The notes under the pieces were generated by a model, which had not been told where the DNA came from, did not search any database, and saw only the letters and a list, made by a program, of their open reading frames with translations. Shown piece by piece: positions 1 through 12,452 of a stretch of DNA of 64,000 nt. Position 1 is the stretch's first letter; the number at the start of each line of letters is the position of its first letter. The translations under genes and the position numbers were made by a program. The stretch spans positions 2,294,001 to 2,358,000 of the forward strand of contig OX940871.1 in NCBI GenBank assembly GCA_954871525.1. The letters run 5' to 3'. This DNA comes from Parietaria judaica. Taxonomy: Eukaryota > Streptophyta > Magnoliopsida > Rosales > Urticaceae.

Positions 1-24
1 TTGGAATTTAATTACAAATTTTGA

Positions 25-28
<4 letters not shown>

Positions 29-75
<47 letters not shown>
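29..75. repeat. (CT)n microsatellite followed by a short (CG)n tract
   Basis: About 17 CT units run directly into alternating CG. The following ~250 bp is GC-rich and contrasts with the AT-rich DNA after position 340. Such tracts are common in plant 5'UTRs, so this could be the edge of a gene lying mostly outside the window, but no convincing reading frame supports that. Confidence 0.8.
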
Positions 76-335
76 AGCGATGGAAAACGGAAACAACACC
101 AAGAACCACAGGCTCTGATCAAGCAAAGGGCGGCGAACTCCGGCGCCGTGGATGGGCTCACTGCACCCCTCACCGTTGTCTGCCCTCCGCCTGAGCTTGT
201 GAACTCACGAGTTTCCGCTGCCCCCGTCGCGCACGAAGGAGCTCCTCCATCGGAGCACTCGCTCGGAAAACACCGAGGCCACGGTGATTCACGGCGAAGC
301 TTTGGCGGTCTTACGGGAGAGAGAAATATTATTTT
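76..335. other. GC-rich island of unknown nature at window edge
   Basis: Base composition is gene-like (GC-rich, no homopolymer runs). A 65-codon frame on the plus strand starts at a GTG, and short frames exist on the minus strand. None shows a recognisable domain. It could be the first exon or 5'UTR of a gene beyond the left edge, or a decayed repeat. Confidence 0.3.
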
Positions 336-791
336 TTGTATTTAAAATAGTTATTGTATTTAAATTTTAATATGAATAATAATTTTATTGTTAATTTACG
401 TTGATTAGTTGTTGATTTACGTTGATTTATGTTAATATGAAGAAAAAAAATCGTTGATATTTTTTGAAAAAAATAAATCCGAAAATTATATCAATGTTTT
501 GAATGAAAATTTGAATTATACAAAAAAAAAAGGGATTTAGTTTATGTTGTTACCATATTAATAGCTATTTCATTTAATAGCAATATTTTCAATAACTTAA
601 AATAAATGAATTTTTTAATTTTATTAAAACATGAGGGCAACAATGTAATTAGAGTTTTGTTTAAGGGGTTAGTTGGCTAGTTTACAGTTTACACAATTAA
701 CCGAAGTTTGACTATTTTGCTAAACACACATTTAAGTTTGGCTATTACCCTAAAGAGCCCATATATAAAAACTTCTCATTTAGCTTCCTAA

Positions 792-1106
792 TAGTCCCCA
801 AAATCCCCCTCAAAAACCCATCCCGGTTATATTTTTATTTTTAAAACCCGGATACGGATCAGTCGGGGTCCGAGAAAAAAAATCCCTGACTGATCCGGAT
901 CCGGGTTAGTTTTTTTTTTTTGCTTTTTTATTAAATCTATTTTATGGGTCGTTGATCTTGATGATCCAACGGCCAAGATCAAAAGTTTTTTTTTTTAAAT
1001 ACCCAGAAATTTTGATATTCGGGTTGATTAATATTCGGATTCGGATTTTTTTTTTTTTTTTAATTGCGATCCGGGTATTAACCGGTTAAGGCATTTTGGG
1101 GGACTA
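792..1106. mobile_element. hAT-type MITE, family 1 copy a
   Basis: The 315-bp element has terminal inverted repeats TAGTCCCCAAAAT at the left and ATTTTGGGGGACTA at the right. It is flanked by a perfect 8-bp direct repeat CTTCCTAA (784-791 and 1107-1114), the duplication length typical of hAT transposons. The interior is rich in 'ccgg'/'gggt' blocks and T runs and has no coding capacity. A second member with related ends and similar interior lies at 61305-61645. Confidence 0.8.
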
Positions 1107-1565
1107 CTTCCTAATATGGTCGATTAAGGGTTTTAAGCATAATATTATGTCATGCCTTAGTAGAATATAAATCTAGCTATTGATAACCGAATAGATGCCA
1201 TGCGTTACGATATTTAAAACTTGAGATAATTGGTTAATGATGTCTTAATTATTGGCATTTTAAATATGTAAAAAAGTAATATACTTTTTGGTACATGCAT
1301 CATAAAAATTAATTATACAAGTAATACTGGTTTCTACTAGACCTAATTTTGAACACCATTAATCAAATTTTGTGTATGAATAGCAAAATAACTAAATTTA
1401 TTTATATTCAAGAAAAAAATCATTCTTCATGCAATTTAATTTAGTTAATAATATCAAGAAATATATAATCGAATTTAACTAACTTTAGACGCATGATCAT
1501 AGGCGCTATTATTAATATTAGTCACTATAAGGTAATACTTTATATTCTTATTATTTCAAATAGTC

Positions 1566-2682
1566 AACGGAATTTGCGAAAGTACCCAATTTTTGGTCAA
1601 ATTCTCTGATGAGTATACAATCTCTGTAAATGGCGGCAAAAGTACCCAAACTTGACATTTGAGAGTTGACCGAGAAAATCCACCTATGTGGCAATCAACT
1701 TTTTCCACATAGCATGTCACATGGAACTTGGTTGCCACGTGACATGCCACGTAATTAATATTTTTAATATATTTTTTTTTAAATATATTTATTTTTTTAA
1801 ACACACTTTTTTTTAATAAAAATTAATTTTTTCCAAAATTAAAAAATAATGGATATTTAAATTTAAATATTCATTATTGGTTATAATTATTTATTTTTTA
1901 AAAAGTGGGTAGAACGAAATAAAAATCACCGCTCACGGTTCACTTGAACTCCGTTTCCGTTCCGGTTCACGTGTCGAATAAAATTGTTTAATACGTTTAA
2001 TAATAATAACTAATAAACACATACAAATTCTTTAAAAAGTCAACACATAATTAAATACACACCACTTATTCAAAAACAAAAATAGTAGTCATATTTATAT
2101 TTAACAAAAAAATATTTTTATTTGTTTGCATGATATTTTTTTTGTGTTTGCATTTTACATAATAATAATTATTTAATATGTTTTTTTATTTATATATTAT
2201 CTTTTTTTTTTTAAATTGTCGTTAAATAATCATATGATTATTATTGGTTATTATTATTAAACATATTAAGCGATTTCGTTTCACCCGTGAACCGGATCGG
2301 AAGTGGAGCTTGAGTGAACCGTGAACGGTGATTTTTTTTCTTTATTTATTTCATTTGATCCACTTTTCTAAAATGAATAATTATATTTAATAATAAAACT
2401 AATACTGAATATTTAAATATATAAAATTAAATATTCATTATTGGTTATTATGAAAATATTTTTTAAAAAATTATATTTTTAAATCATTTAATAAAATAAT
2501 AATTACGTGGCATGCCACGTGGCGGCCAAGTGCTATGTGGCAAAGGCTGATTGCCACATTGGTAGATTTTTTCGGTCAACTCCCAAATGCCAAGTTTGGG
2601 TACTTTTGCCGTTTTTTACGGAGGTTGTATACACAACAGAGAATTTGACCAAAAGTTAGGTATTTTTGCCGCAATTAACCCT
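1566..2682. mobile_element. Long fold-back (inverted-repeat) element, Mutator-like termini
   Basis: The left arm (about 1566-2020) is the imperfect reverse complement of the right arm (about 2225-2682), giving a stem of roughly 450 bp around a ~200-bp AT-rich loop. Shared blocks include the outer 'ttggtcaaattctctg' segment, the 'gccacgt..catgccacgtaatt' segment and the inner 'ccggttcacg' segment. The termini resemble 'GGGTTAATTGCGGCAAAAATACC', a pattern also seen at 59380-59664. No transposase frame is visible. Exact ends and the target duplication are uncertain. Confidence 0.75.
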
Positions 2683-2810
2683 TATATATATATATATTTA
2701 TAATTATTCTTGCTTAAAGGCAGCATAATATGAGAATCGTATAAGTTAAATTATTTGGCCCATAATCTTGTATTCAATTATATAAACGCATTGTATGGTT
2801 ATCATCATAA

Positions 2811-2815
2811 CTATC
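2811..2815. repeat. 5-bp target-site duplication (left) of the copia element
   Basis: CTATC directly precedes the left LTR and is repeated at 8417-8421 directly after the right LTR, which defines the insertion boundaries. Confidence 0.9.
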
Positions 2816-2944
2816 TGTAGAATAATGTATAGTTAATGTTTTCTCTTTGTGGTACTTTTGCCACAATTATATTTCTTGTAATTAGGGTTGTAAATACCCA
2901 ATTCCATCAATGAGAAAATCACTTTTCCCAATCTGATTTTCACA
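2816..2944 (+). repeat. 5' LTR of Ty1/copia element
   Basis: The 129-bp LTR begins TGTAGAATAATG and ends TTTTCACA (TG...CA). It is identical to the right LTR except for one missing base in the latter, which indicates a recent insertion. The LTR is very short, as in several copia lineages. Confidence 0.95.
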
Positions 2945-2956
2945 TGGTATCAGAGC
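2945..2956 (+). other. Primer-binding site (initiator tRNA-Met)
   Basis: TGGTATCAGAGC starts on the base after the 5' LTR. This is the standard complement of the 3' end of plant initiator tRNA-Met used by copia elements to prime minus-strand DNA synthesis. Confidence 0.95.
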
Positions 2957-3898
2957 CACAAAGGGAAAAGTCAAAACCCTAACTTCTCAATCTTCCGCCG
3001 CCGCTCCTCTCGTCGGACTTTCATCTCCGGCGACCTCTTCCGGTGCGTGGTTAACTCTCGAGAAGTATCTATATCCGCTGCATCTCGATCTCAGTCAAAG
3101 ATCGTCAAAATATCAGCCACGCTGCCCCTTCATCATCGTGCTCTGCTAGCTCACGATTCTTCCGACCAGCGAGCTATCTCTTCTCCGGCGACGTTTCCTT
3201 CCTCAGGCGAACTCCAGTTCCGGGCTGCAACGAGTCCGACCATTGTCTCCGGCGACCTTGCTCGCTGCTCCTTCACCGTCGTGCGGTACCCGAAGCCCAG
3301 ATCTGCGAAGCTCCTCTCCTCAGCTCGAGCCCAGTCCAGATCCCAGCATCTCCAGCGCCTGCTCATCTCCGCGCGACCCTGCTGCTCCAATCGTCACCTC
3401 CGCGCGACAGCATCTCCGGCGCGACCTGCATCTCTCCCTCGAGCTCGCCATCTCAAGCTTCTCGGCAAAACTCCGTTCTGGTCGGCGAAGCTCAGGCGAA
3501 CTCTCCTCCGCGCGTGTTTTTCCGGCGACCGCTCTGCTCTTCCGCCGAGCTCCGACGAAGAACAGGTCTGCGTGCGAGGTTCCTCCCGAGCTCCTCTCTG
3601 CTTGCGAATATTCAAAGGGAGGGTATTTTTGGAATTTCCTAGGGAGGTGGGCCCCACGTGCAAATAGCAAAGGAGACAGGTCTTTTTTTGTCTCTTATCT
3701 GCATGTTCCAACACTATTTTAGTGTTCCAACACCAAAATTTCCGAATTTTTCCTCTGTGTGTTCCAACACTGTTTTGCTGTCCCAACACACAGCAGTTTC
3801 GAAAATTATTCTGTGTCCCTGCGCGAAACTTCGTGTGCTCACATCCAGAAAATTAATTTTTTCTCGGCTGATTCCTTCCGTTTAGTATCCGATTAAAT
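2957..3898 (+). other. Long GC-rich untranslated leader of the copia element
   Basis: About 940 bp separate the primer site from the gag start. The leader is C/T-rich and reiterates a 'tctccggcgacc' motif (near 3026, 3181, 3246, 3519). Several overlapping frames are open here (up to 206 codons), but they begin at non-ATG codons, show no domain and read mostly Ser/Arg/Pro/Ala from the biased composition. I treat them as non-coding. Confidence 0.7.
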
Positions 3899-6800
3899 AT
3901 GTCTTCCTCGACTGAAAGAGTTGCTTCCTTCCATGATCAAACTTCAATGACCAATCATAAATTCAATGGCAAGAATTATCTTCAATGGTCTAAATCCATA
4001 TTCATGTTTGTGAGCGGAAGAGAGAAAGGCGGACATCTCACTGGTGAGCCCCCCATGCCCGATTCCAAGGATCCAAAATACATGTCATGGAAGAACTCCG
4101 ACTATCTTGTCATGTCATGGCTCACCAACTCAATGACAGATAAGTTCAGTTCGAAGTTTCTTCTTTATGATACTGCCAAGGAAATTTGGGACTCGGCACG
4201 TAAGCTTTATTCAAATAACAAGGATACTTCGGTGGTCATCGATCTCGAGTCTCGCCTGTATAATCTCTGTCAAGGAGATATGGACATCAATGATTATTTC
4301 GATGCTCTGTCCAACTATTGGCTCCAATTGGATACGTATCAAGTCAAGCCTTGGGAGACCCCTAGAGATGCGGCTATCTTCCGGGAATTCATTCAAGAGG
4401 GAAGAACTGTCCATTTTCTATTAGGTCTCAATAAGGAATTCGACGCAGTCCGTGGACGAATTATGGCGACTGTTCCTCTTCCTGATCCTCAAGAGGCTTT
4501 CTCTCTCGTCCGATTAGAAGAGAGTCGCCAGATCATCATGCCTGTGAGCAAGACCGAGGGGTCCGTAATGTTCACCCCGCATCACCAAAAGCCTCTTATG
4601 CTCTCTCTGGCTTCACCTTCTGGTCCTCATCGAGGACGCCCCAGGTGTGAACATTGCAATAAACTCGGTCACCTAAAATCGCGCTGTTGGAAGTTGCATG
4701 GGAAACCAACTGGTTCGGGACCAACTCCGTCAAAGTTCAACAAACAGTCTCATAGCAATGCCAATGCCACTGACTCTGATTTTTCTGTGGTCTCGAGCGC
4801 TTCGCCAGACCCTAATCTCCACGAGGAAATGAACCACATTGTCGAGCAAATGACATATCTCCAAATGAAGATCAACAAGCAACTCACCACCGGTTCTAGT
4901 TCCTCGACTACCTCACCAAGTAGCCTCCATGCTCACACAGGATTGAATTCTGTCAGCCTCACTCTAACTCGCCCGAGCAACACTTGGATCGTTGATTCAG
5001 GTGCATCAGACCACATGACGGGAAAAAGGAGCTATTTCATTACCCTCGGACCTTGCCCACCGGGTTCAACTGTTCGAACTGCTGATGGCACCTTTCTTCC
5101 TGTTGCCGGAATTGGTTCTATCCGACTATTTGGGAACATTACCCTTTGCTCGGTGTTATTTGTTCCAAAAATTGCTTGCAACCTGATTTCCGTCAGTAAG
5201 ATCACACGTGATTCCAAATGCATATCACGATTTTTTGCCGATTTCTGTGATTTTCAGGTGATAGGTTCCGGGAAGGTAATTGGCGAAGGGACGATGCGTG
5301 AAGGCCTCTACATGTTTGACGACACACATTTTCCAAGCCACCAAGTTCAGAATCCTGACCAAGGTCTTGTGTCATCAAATACTATAACTCTTTTGAACAA
5401 TGTTCCTGTAGAAGATCAAGTTATGTTGTGGCACTACCGTCTTGGTCATCCTAGTTTTCAATACCTTGAAAAAGTGTACCCAAATTGGTTTATTAAGAAA
5501 AAATATTCATCGTATCAATGTCATGTATGCCAATTCGCCAAACATACACGCAGTCCATTTCATGCTATTGACTATAAATCATCCAAACCTTTCTCTGTGA
5601 TTCATAGTGACGTATGGGGACCCTCAAGGGTAAGCCATACTAGTGGTGCTAGGTGGTTCATTACGTTTATCGATGATCACACTCGAATGACGTGGTCCTT
5701 TCTCATGAAAGATAAATCCGAAGCTTCTCCAATATTCAAACATTTCTACTCCATGGTTGAGCGACAATTCGATACCCGTGTGCAAGTCCTCCATACGGAT
5801 AATGCACGGGATTACTTCAATCAAACTCTTTCTCCATATTTGACTGAAAAAGGGATTGTCCACATAAGCTCATGTGTGGATACTCCACAGCAAAATGGTA
5901 TCGCTGAGCGCAAAAACAGGCACATCCTCGAAGTCGCTCGATCCATCATGTTTGCAAAATCTGTCCCAAAACATTTTTGGGGTGATGCGATCCTCACAGC
6001 GACATACCTCATCAACCGTATGCCGAGTAGTGTCCTGAAATTCCTTTCTCCACGTCAAGTCCTCAGTGAAATTCATCCAGATCTCCTATCCTTCTCCTCC
6101 GACCTACCAAAAAAGGTTTTCGGATGTTCCGCCTTTGTCCATGTCCACAAACAAAATCGATCAAAGCTCGATCCTAGAGCTATCAAGTGCATCTTCTTGG
6201 GTTATTCGTTGCATCAAAAAGGGTATCGTTGTTATTGCCCCTCTACTCGCACTACTTATAACTCAATGGATGTTACTTTCTTTGAAGATGAGTCTTTTTT
6301 TCCCAAATCCGACATTCAGGGGGAGAATTCGTGGGAATCTCAAATTTGGGAAATCAATCAAGGTTCTCAATCCATCCCATCATCCGCATCTCAACTTCCG
6401 ATCGATATCTCCATTCATCCTAACCCAAATCCACCTCAAATTGCCGATATTGACACAGAGTCACCCCCTAGTTCACCTCGTTCTGTTGAACAAGTAGATG
6501 GCCCCATGCATCTTCAACTCGACCAAGAACCGGATCCGGCACCTACTACCTCTTCTGACTCAGGTATGGAAAGGTCCGAACCCGTGATTGATGACTCTGA
6601 ACTACCCATTGCTCTCCGAAAGGGTGTTCGGAGGAAAGGTGTTCAAGGTCACACTGAATATCCCATTGAACGCTATGTTTCCTACAACCAATTACATCCA
6701 TTATATAGGGCGTTTGTTTCCAATCTTGACAGTAGTCAGGTTCCTAGCTCCATCGATGAAGCTCTTCAAATTCCCGCGTGGAAACATGCGGTAGAAGAGG

Positions 6801-8281
6801 AAATTCGGGCTCTGGAAAGCAATGGAACATGGAACCTTACCGAGTTGCCACGTGGAAAACGCCCCGTTGGGTGTAAATGGGTGTTCACCGTCAAGTATAG
6901 ATCAGATGGGAGTGTTGAAAGATTCAAGGCAAGACTCGTTGCAAAGGGGTTCACTCAAACTCAAGGCATTGACTTTCAAGAAACATTTGCTCCTGTGGCC
7001 AAGCTGAATACGGTGAGAGTTCTTATCTCACTCGCCGTAAACCTTGATTGGCCACTCTATCAACTTGATGTCAAGAATGCTTTTCTAAACGGCGATCTTG
7101 AAGAGGAAGTGTATATGAACATTCCTCCAGGAATGGGACAAAACTCCAATAAGCACTTAGTGTGCAAACTGAAGAAGGCGTTGTATGGCCTGAAACAGTC
7201 TCCTCGTGCTTGGTTCGAGAAATTCACCAAGGCAGTCATCTCCAACGGATACCTCCAGTGTCAAGCCGATCATACTCTCTTCGTCAAACGAAACAACAAT
7301 GGGAAGAAGGCTATCCTCATTGTGTATGTTGACGATATCATCCTGACCGGTGATGACTCGGAGGAAATCATCAAACTAAAGCAAGTACTCTCAACTCAAT
7401 TCGAGATTAAAGATCTCGGCATTATGAGATACTTCTAGGGTATGGAAGTAGCAAGATCAGACCAAGGAATTGCCATCTCCCAAAGGAAGTATGTACTTGA
7501 CTTACTTCAAGAAACCGGTCTTCTTGGTTGCAAGCCGGTCGACACTCCGATGGACCCGAACAAGAAGTTCTCCCATTCCGCCGAAAGTGCCCCTGTCGAC
7601 AAAGGGAGATATCAGAGACTTGTCGGGAAGCTCATCTATCTCTCACATACTCGTCCGGACATCGCCTACTCTGTCAGTGTTGTGAGTCAACACATGAACA
7701 ACCCAAACGAGGACCATATGGAAGCCGTGAACCGAATTTTGAGGTATCTAAAGTCTACCCCCGGTCATGGCTTATTGTTCAAGAAATCAGAGAACCGTGA
7801 GGTCGAGATCTTCACCGATGCTAGTTGGGCTGGAGAAGCCACTGATCGAAGATCAACCTCAGGTTATTGTTCATATGTATGGGGAAACCTCGTTACTTGG
7901 AGAAGCAAGAAGCAATCAGTTGTATCCAGGAGTAGTGCAGAGTCCGAGTATCGTGCCCTCGCATTAGGCATGTGTGAGGGAATGTGGATCAAGAGGCTCT
8001 TGAAGGAGCTGAGGATGGATCAACCGAAGGCGATCAAGATGTTCAGTGATAGTCAGGCTGCAATCAGGATCGCCAAGAATCCCGTTCACCACGACCGAAC
8101 AAAGCACATTGAAATTGATAGACACTTTATTTCGGAGAAGGTCAACGGAGGCATCGTTGATTTGCGCTACATTCAGTCCAAGCTCCAAATTGCGGATATC
8201 CTCACCAAGGCTCTTCCTAGGTGTTCTTTTGATGATCTAAGTTCCAAGCTTGGGTTGTATAACATATACTACCCATCTTGA
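3899..8281 (+). pseudogene. copia gag-pol polyprotein, interrupted by an amber stop
   Basis: The frame opens at ATG 3899 and runs to the TGA at 8279-8281, broken only by TAG at 7436-7438 (1179 codons before, about 280 after, same frame). In order: a UBN2/copia-type gag N-terminus; a CX2CX4HX4C zinc knuckle (CEHCNKLGHLKSRC) near residue 250; a protease with DSGA near residue 366; a GAG-pre-integrase H/C motif; an integrase core with HSDVWG, a TDN motif and NGIAERKNR supplying the D, D, E residues; a reverse transcriptase with YVDDI; then RNase H with DASWAG, ESEY and SDSQ. The stop falls between the RT and RNase H domains. Unless it is read through, the product lacks RNase H and the copy depends on other elements for movement. 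Confidence 0.95.
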
Positions 8282-8288
8282 GGGGGAG
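8278..8288 (+). other. Polypurine tract of the copia element
   Basis: TTGAGGGGGAG lies directly against the 3' LTR. This is the expected plus-strand primer position. Confidence 0.9.
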
Positions 8289-8416
8289 TGTAGAATAATG
8301 TATAGTTAATGTTTTCTCTTTGTGGTACTTTTGCCACAATTATATTTCTTGTAATTAGGGTTGTAAATACCCAATTCCATCAATGAGAAAATCATTTTCC
8401 CAATCTGATTTTCACA
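8289..8416 (+). repeat. 3' LTR of Ty1/copia element
   Basis: It matches the 5' LTR over its whole length apart from a one-base deletion in the 'atcacttttccc' segment. It is followed by the target duplication CTATC at 8417-8421. Confidence 0.95.
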
Positions 8417-9333
8417 CTATCATCATTGGTAATCTTGGAATTGATTGCTTTTTGGGGCCTAAATTAGGAAAAAAGCGTCAAGAGAGAACAAGTATGTGAT
8501 ATAAATAAATACATTATGTGCAGCAACAACAATTAATTAAATAGTGTTGAGAAAAAGGATATATCACTGCTGCAAAAGATATTATGATAATACTATTATC
8601 CACTTGAAGTTTTTTCTTTACAGTATATATATACACACACATATATATATATATATGCATGTGACTTCATATATATGTATAGATATATGTCTTAATTCTC
8701 ACATTCATAGTAGTAGTCCGACCATAGGCGCGGATTGCCCGACTTGATGAGGCGGACAAGTTTGTCCCACCGTTAATTTTTTGAATTTGTTTTGAAAGCA
8801 ACTTACAAAAAAAATTCTATAACAAAAAAAAAAAATTGAGACGGGTTGCCTAACTTCCGAATTTAGAGTGGGTAGTTTTCCTTGTTCAAAATAAGATGAT
8901 AAAAATATCGCGGAATATTTTTCGTTGTGAAAAAATTAACTTGCGGCCAGCCGGTAGTTTAAGAAAACCGCAACCAACAAAGTCCAAAGACACAAGGAGT
9001 TGGCTAGCCGTTGGCCATGTTTAGCCATTTGTGTTTGCACAAAAATGTTGCAATCCCACTTATTATTTCTCGGGTATATATAAATGAATAAATGCTTGCA
9101 AATAATGTGAATAACACGTTACATTTAGGTAATTAAATACAAATTATTAATACTCTGAGGTTTGTTAATAGTAAAAAATTTAAAATTAAATTCATAACAA
9201 TGTTAGAGTTTCTCGAATACATTACCTTTTCCGGCCACTTTATAATAACTTCCGGTGAGACATAAATTTGTTGGATATTTTGAATTTTCTATGATAAAGA
9301 GTCCCAATTAGGTAGATTAATTCAAATATGTAG

Positions 9334-9336
<3 letters not shown>

Positions 9337-9383
<47 letters not shown>
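9337..9383. repeat. (TA)n microsatellite
   Basis: About 23 uninterrupted TA units, the longest of many TA tracts in the window. Confidence 0.9.
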
Positions 9384-9386
<3 letters not shown>

Positions 9387-11752
9387 AAGTTGTCATCCGA
9401 AATTAACTTTATTCTTTATATCCAAATATTCGATTATTAAGTTTTCTTTTTGCAACAAACTCAATCCGTCTTACGTGGACATGCGAATACGATGAATAAT
9501 TGATGAATGACTACAAGTATAAATATAAATGGTGGGATAATACCAATAATTATCTTAGGCAAAGAACATGTCAAACAAAACTAGTTTTACTTTTTATAAC
9601 CAATTGCATGAAATTCAAAACATACATACATATATACTTGTATGGTATTTTCAATTAGTAAAAAAATACACCCGTCTATTTTTTAGATAGTTAAAATATG
9701 CCTCAAAGAGTATCTTAATTTCATTTCTACACCCGCTCGCCTTTAATTTTTCAAAAACCCAAAAATACCTATTATTCATAAATTTAGAATTCTAAAAATC
9801 ATCAATTATTAAAATTTTAAATTTCCCAAAAACTTATTTAAAAATAAGATAAATGGAGAATAATATTGTCAAATTATATTTCGAATATTATTTTAATTGT
9901 TTTAAAAAAATCATAACTAGAATGTATTTGAAAGCAAATAAATAAAAATAAAAAAAGTTAGACAAAAACTTTAGATCAAAGTCATTAAACCATTTTGTCT
10001 TAAGAGTTAAAACAATCTAGAGAAAATTATGCTAGTTTTATACCGATAGTTAAGCAAGAGTCTCGATTTTTTGGATGATCATAGATGTTAATATTATATT
10101 ATAAAAATACAGAAGACTCTAAAAATAATATCAAGTATAAAGAACCCGTGTACCACACATTTTTGTTGTCCTTTTTAACCCAAATCCCTGCCAATTTTCA
10201 CCTGCTCGTTCATAACATTGGTTGCTTCTTATCCACGTTTTGCAGAAAGAAGTTGTTTAAATATATATACTGATGGATTCTGAAATTATATTCATCAACA
10301 TGCCTTAAAAAGCAAAACATACAATACAATAAAATACAATATAGGAACAATAATAATCATGCATAAACCACAACCAGAAAGAAAGAAAAAGTTGCACTTA
10401 TTTCACTGGCACTGATCTGCGAGAAGAAAGAACCCCACAATCTGAATCCAGGGCCAGTACGTGCACACATTCATGTAATATGCATAAATCATAATATCCT
10501 TCATTCATTTATTTATTTATTTATATATATATATACATACATGCTTTTTATATACATAGACTGAAAGTCAGAGAGATGCAAACATTTAGAAACCAATTAT
10601 TAGGGGAAGTTAATACTTTATACGAGCGTTTGACAACTTTTCCACATTTTTTTAAGTTTATAAAATTTACGTTGTATAATGTTTATATAATGTCCATAAT
10701 TGGAATCATGGTTTAAGTCCGTTTTTTGAGAGTTGTGGAATGCATTCAACATCAGCATGTCTGTGAACAATTGTAACCCTATATTTATATTTTTTTATAA
10801 GTTATAATTCTTATTTTATATAAATATAATTAAAACCTATCAATATGATGTCTCATTATTAATCTGATTTTTTAGTGGTGATAAATAAGTAATTTTGAGC
10901 CTATATAAAAATCTTGCCTAAATACTCAGAATTATTTTCTAGAATCTCCGTCAGCATATGCAGTATGCCTCTGAAATATATGCTTTAATTGCGACATGCG
11001 GCATACCATTTTTTCAGACTTGCCCGCCGGCATGCACGTAAAATAGAGGGAGCGAAACAGTGTAGGAACGACATTTAGAACCTTGATTGGAATCAGGTTA
11101 CGAATCTTGGAACGGACAGATAAGAGAGGCATAGAATAATTATATAAAAGTTAATAGCAGTAAAATTCTCAATTTCGACTAGATTGCATTTAAATAACCG
11201 TGCTCGATCCTAGTTTGTAGAAATATATAGCTTATAAGCTCAATGCCAAATGGACAAAAACAAATCTTGCTATTTAATTATGATCAATTTAAAATTTGTT
11301 CAGAAAAATAAGCTGATACAAAAACAAAACCTATGTTCATAATCTTGTTATTCGAAAGCAATCACATAAGTAGTAAAGAGTAAAGACAAAGGGCTTTTAT
11401 TATTGGCAATCTCGAGGAAGTTAAACTTTGCTGACAAGAATCCAGAGAGATCATCGTCGTCATCATCATCATGTCATGGATGTTTTAATCAAGATGATAA
11501 TGAATAATTCGACGTGACATTGGAGTCACAGCCAGCCACTGCAGAGACAGAGCTCAGAGATACGATTCAGAGTCTGTGTGTGCGTGTGTGTATGTGTTTG
11601 ACGTTCATGTATAGTGGTACTGAGAGTGATGAGTTTGTATTTTTTGTGCTTCATTATATGAGAGAAGCTTTTTTCTTGACTTTTTTATGCTTAACAGTGA
11701 CACTACTATGGCTTCTTTCTGTCTCTACGTCGTCTATGTCGGGCTTACATGA

Positions 11753-11763
11753 GAGAGAGAGAG

Positions 11764-11796
<33 letters not shown>
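11753..11796. repeat. (GA)n microsatellite
   Basis: About 20 GA units with one CG interruption. Confidence 0.9.
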
Positions 11797-11798
<2 letters not shown>

Positions 11799-12452
11799 TT
11801 TTAGAGTAAAGAAAACCCTAGCACATGAAGAAGGTGAATTATATAGATATATATTATTTAATAATGGTTATGAACTTATGAGTAACCTTGTAAATATAGG
11901 ATGATAGAGACGAAATCACAACCCCGAAATTACAATGTTCTTGCGACGGGAAAATTAAAATTCAAACTTCTGGATCCGAGTTTTATAATGACAAAGAAAA
12001 AAAGATATAGATTTTGAAATCCGAATTCTCGAATTAGAATATATTTATATACCGAGTCATTCCCAATTTCACGTGCTTCATGCTAGAGCTTAATTGCAAG
12101 TAATTGTATGATTTGTATGTATATTTTTGAATAATTATAAGCTTATATAAGTATATATAATAAATAATTAGAGGAAACCATGCATTTAACTAGATATTAA
12201 TTACCCTTTTGGCTTGGAGGAAAAGTGAAAGGGAATATGCTGCTTCTGACATTCACATTTACTTTATGATTAGGTTCATTCTCTAGGGTATTATGAAGCC
12301 CTAAAACCTAATGCATGGGCTGTTCTTCATATATTACTATATCTATATGCTCTTCCTCTTTTGCCTTCTCTTTTCTTTCTTGTATGATACATATTTTTCA
12401 AGTACTTATATATAATTCAATTTTGTTTCCATGTATATAACTATAGTACATG

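Larger units (their letters stand above)
2816..8416 (+). mobile_element. Complete Ty1/copia LTR retrotransposon with one in-frame stop
   Basis: Two nearly identical 128-129-bp LTRs flank a primer-binding site, a long leader, a gag-pol frame and a polypurine tract, and the whole unit is bounded by the 5-bp repeat CTATC. Domain order (gag, zinc knuckle, protease, integrase, reverse transcriptase, RNase H) is that of copia, with integrase before RT. The near-identity of the LTRs says it inserted recently. The only visible coding lesion is an amber codon at 7436-7438. The short LTR suggests a lineage such as Ale/Retrofit or Ivana, which I cannot settle by eye. Confidence 0.96.
8422..12440. other. 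Gene-free intergenic DNA
   Basis: AT-rich sequence with no supported gene. It holds an (AT)n tract at 9337-9383, a (GA)n tract near 11753-11796 and short runs elsewhere. Around 11080 the sequence 'gaacgacatttagaaccttg' resembles one end of the hAT MITE at 12453, but no partner end is clear. Confidence 0.6.

Noticed and set aside
1566..2682. Target duplication for the fold-back
   Set aside because: Best candidates (ttatttcaa / ttatatata) match only 6 of 9 bases in low-complexity DNA.
3047..3789. Several overlapping open frames (up to 206 codons, both strands) in the copia leader
   Set aside because: They start at non-ATG codons, overlap each other, read biased Ser/Arg/Pro composition and have no domain; best explained by GC-rich leader sequence.
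10932..11132. 66-codon minus-strand frame in slightly GC-richer DNA
   Set aside because: No domain or paralog, and one side ends in a MITE-like terminus; more likely repeat remnant.
11395..11815. Possible transcribed leader or non-coding RNA on the minus strand with a CT-rich start
   Set aside because: No open frame, splice structure or miRNA-like hairpin that I can support; I compared it by eye with common plant miRNA sequences and saw no match.
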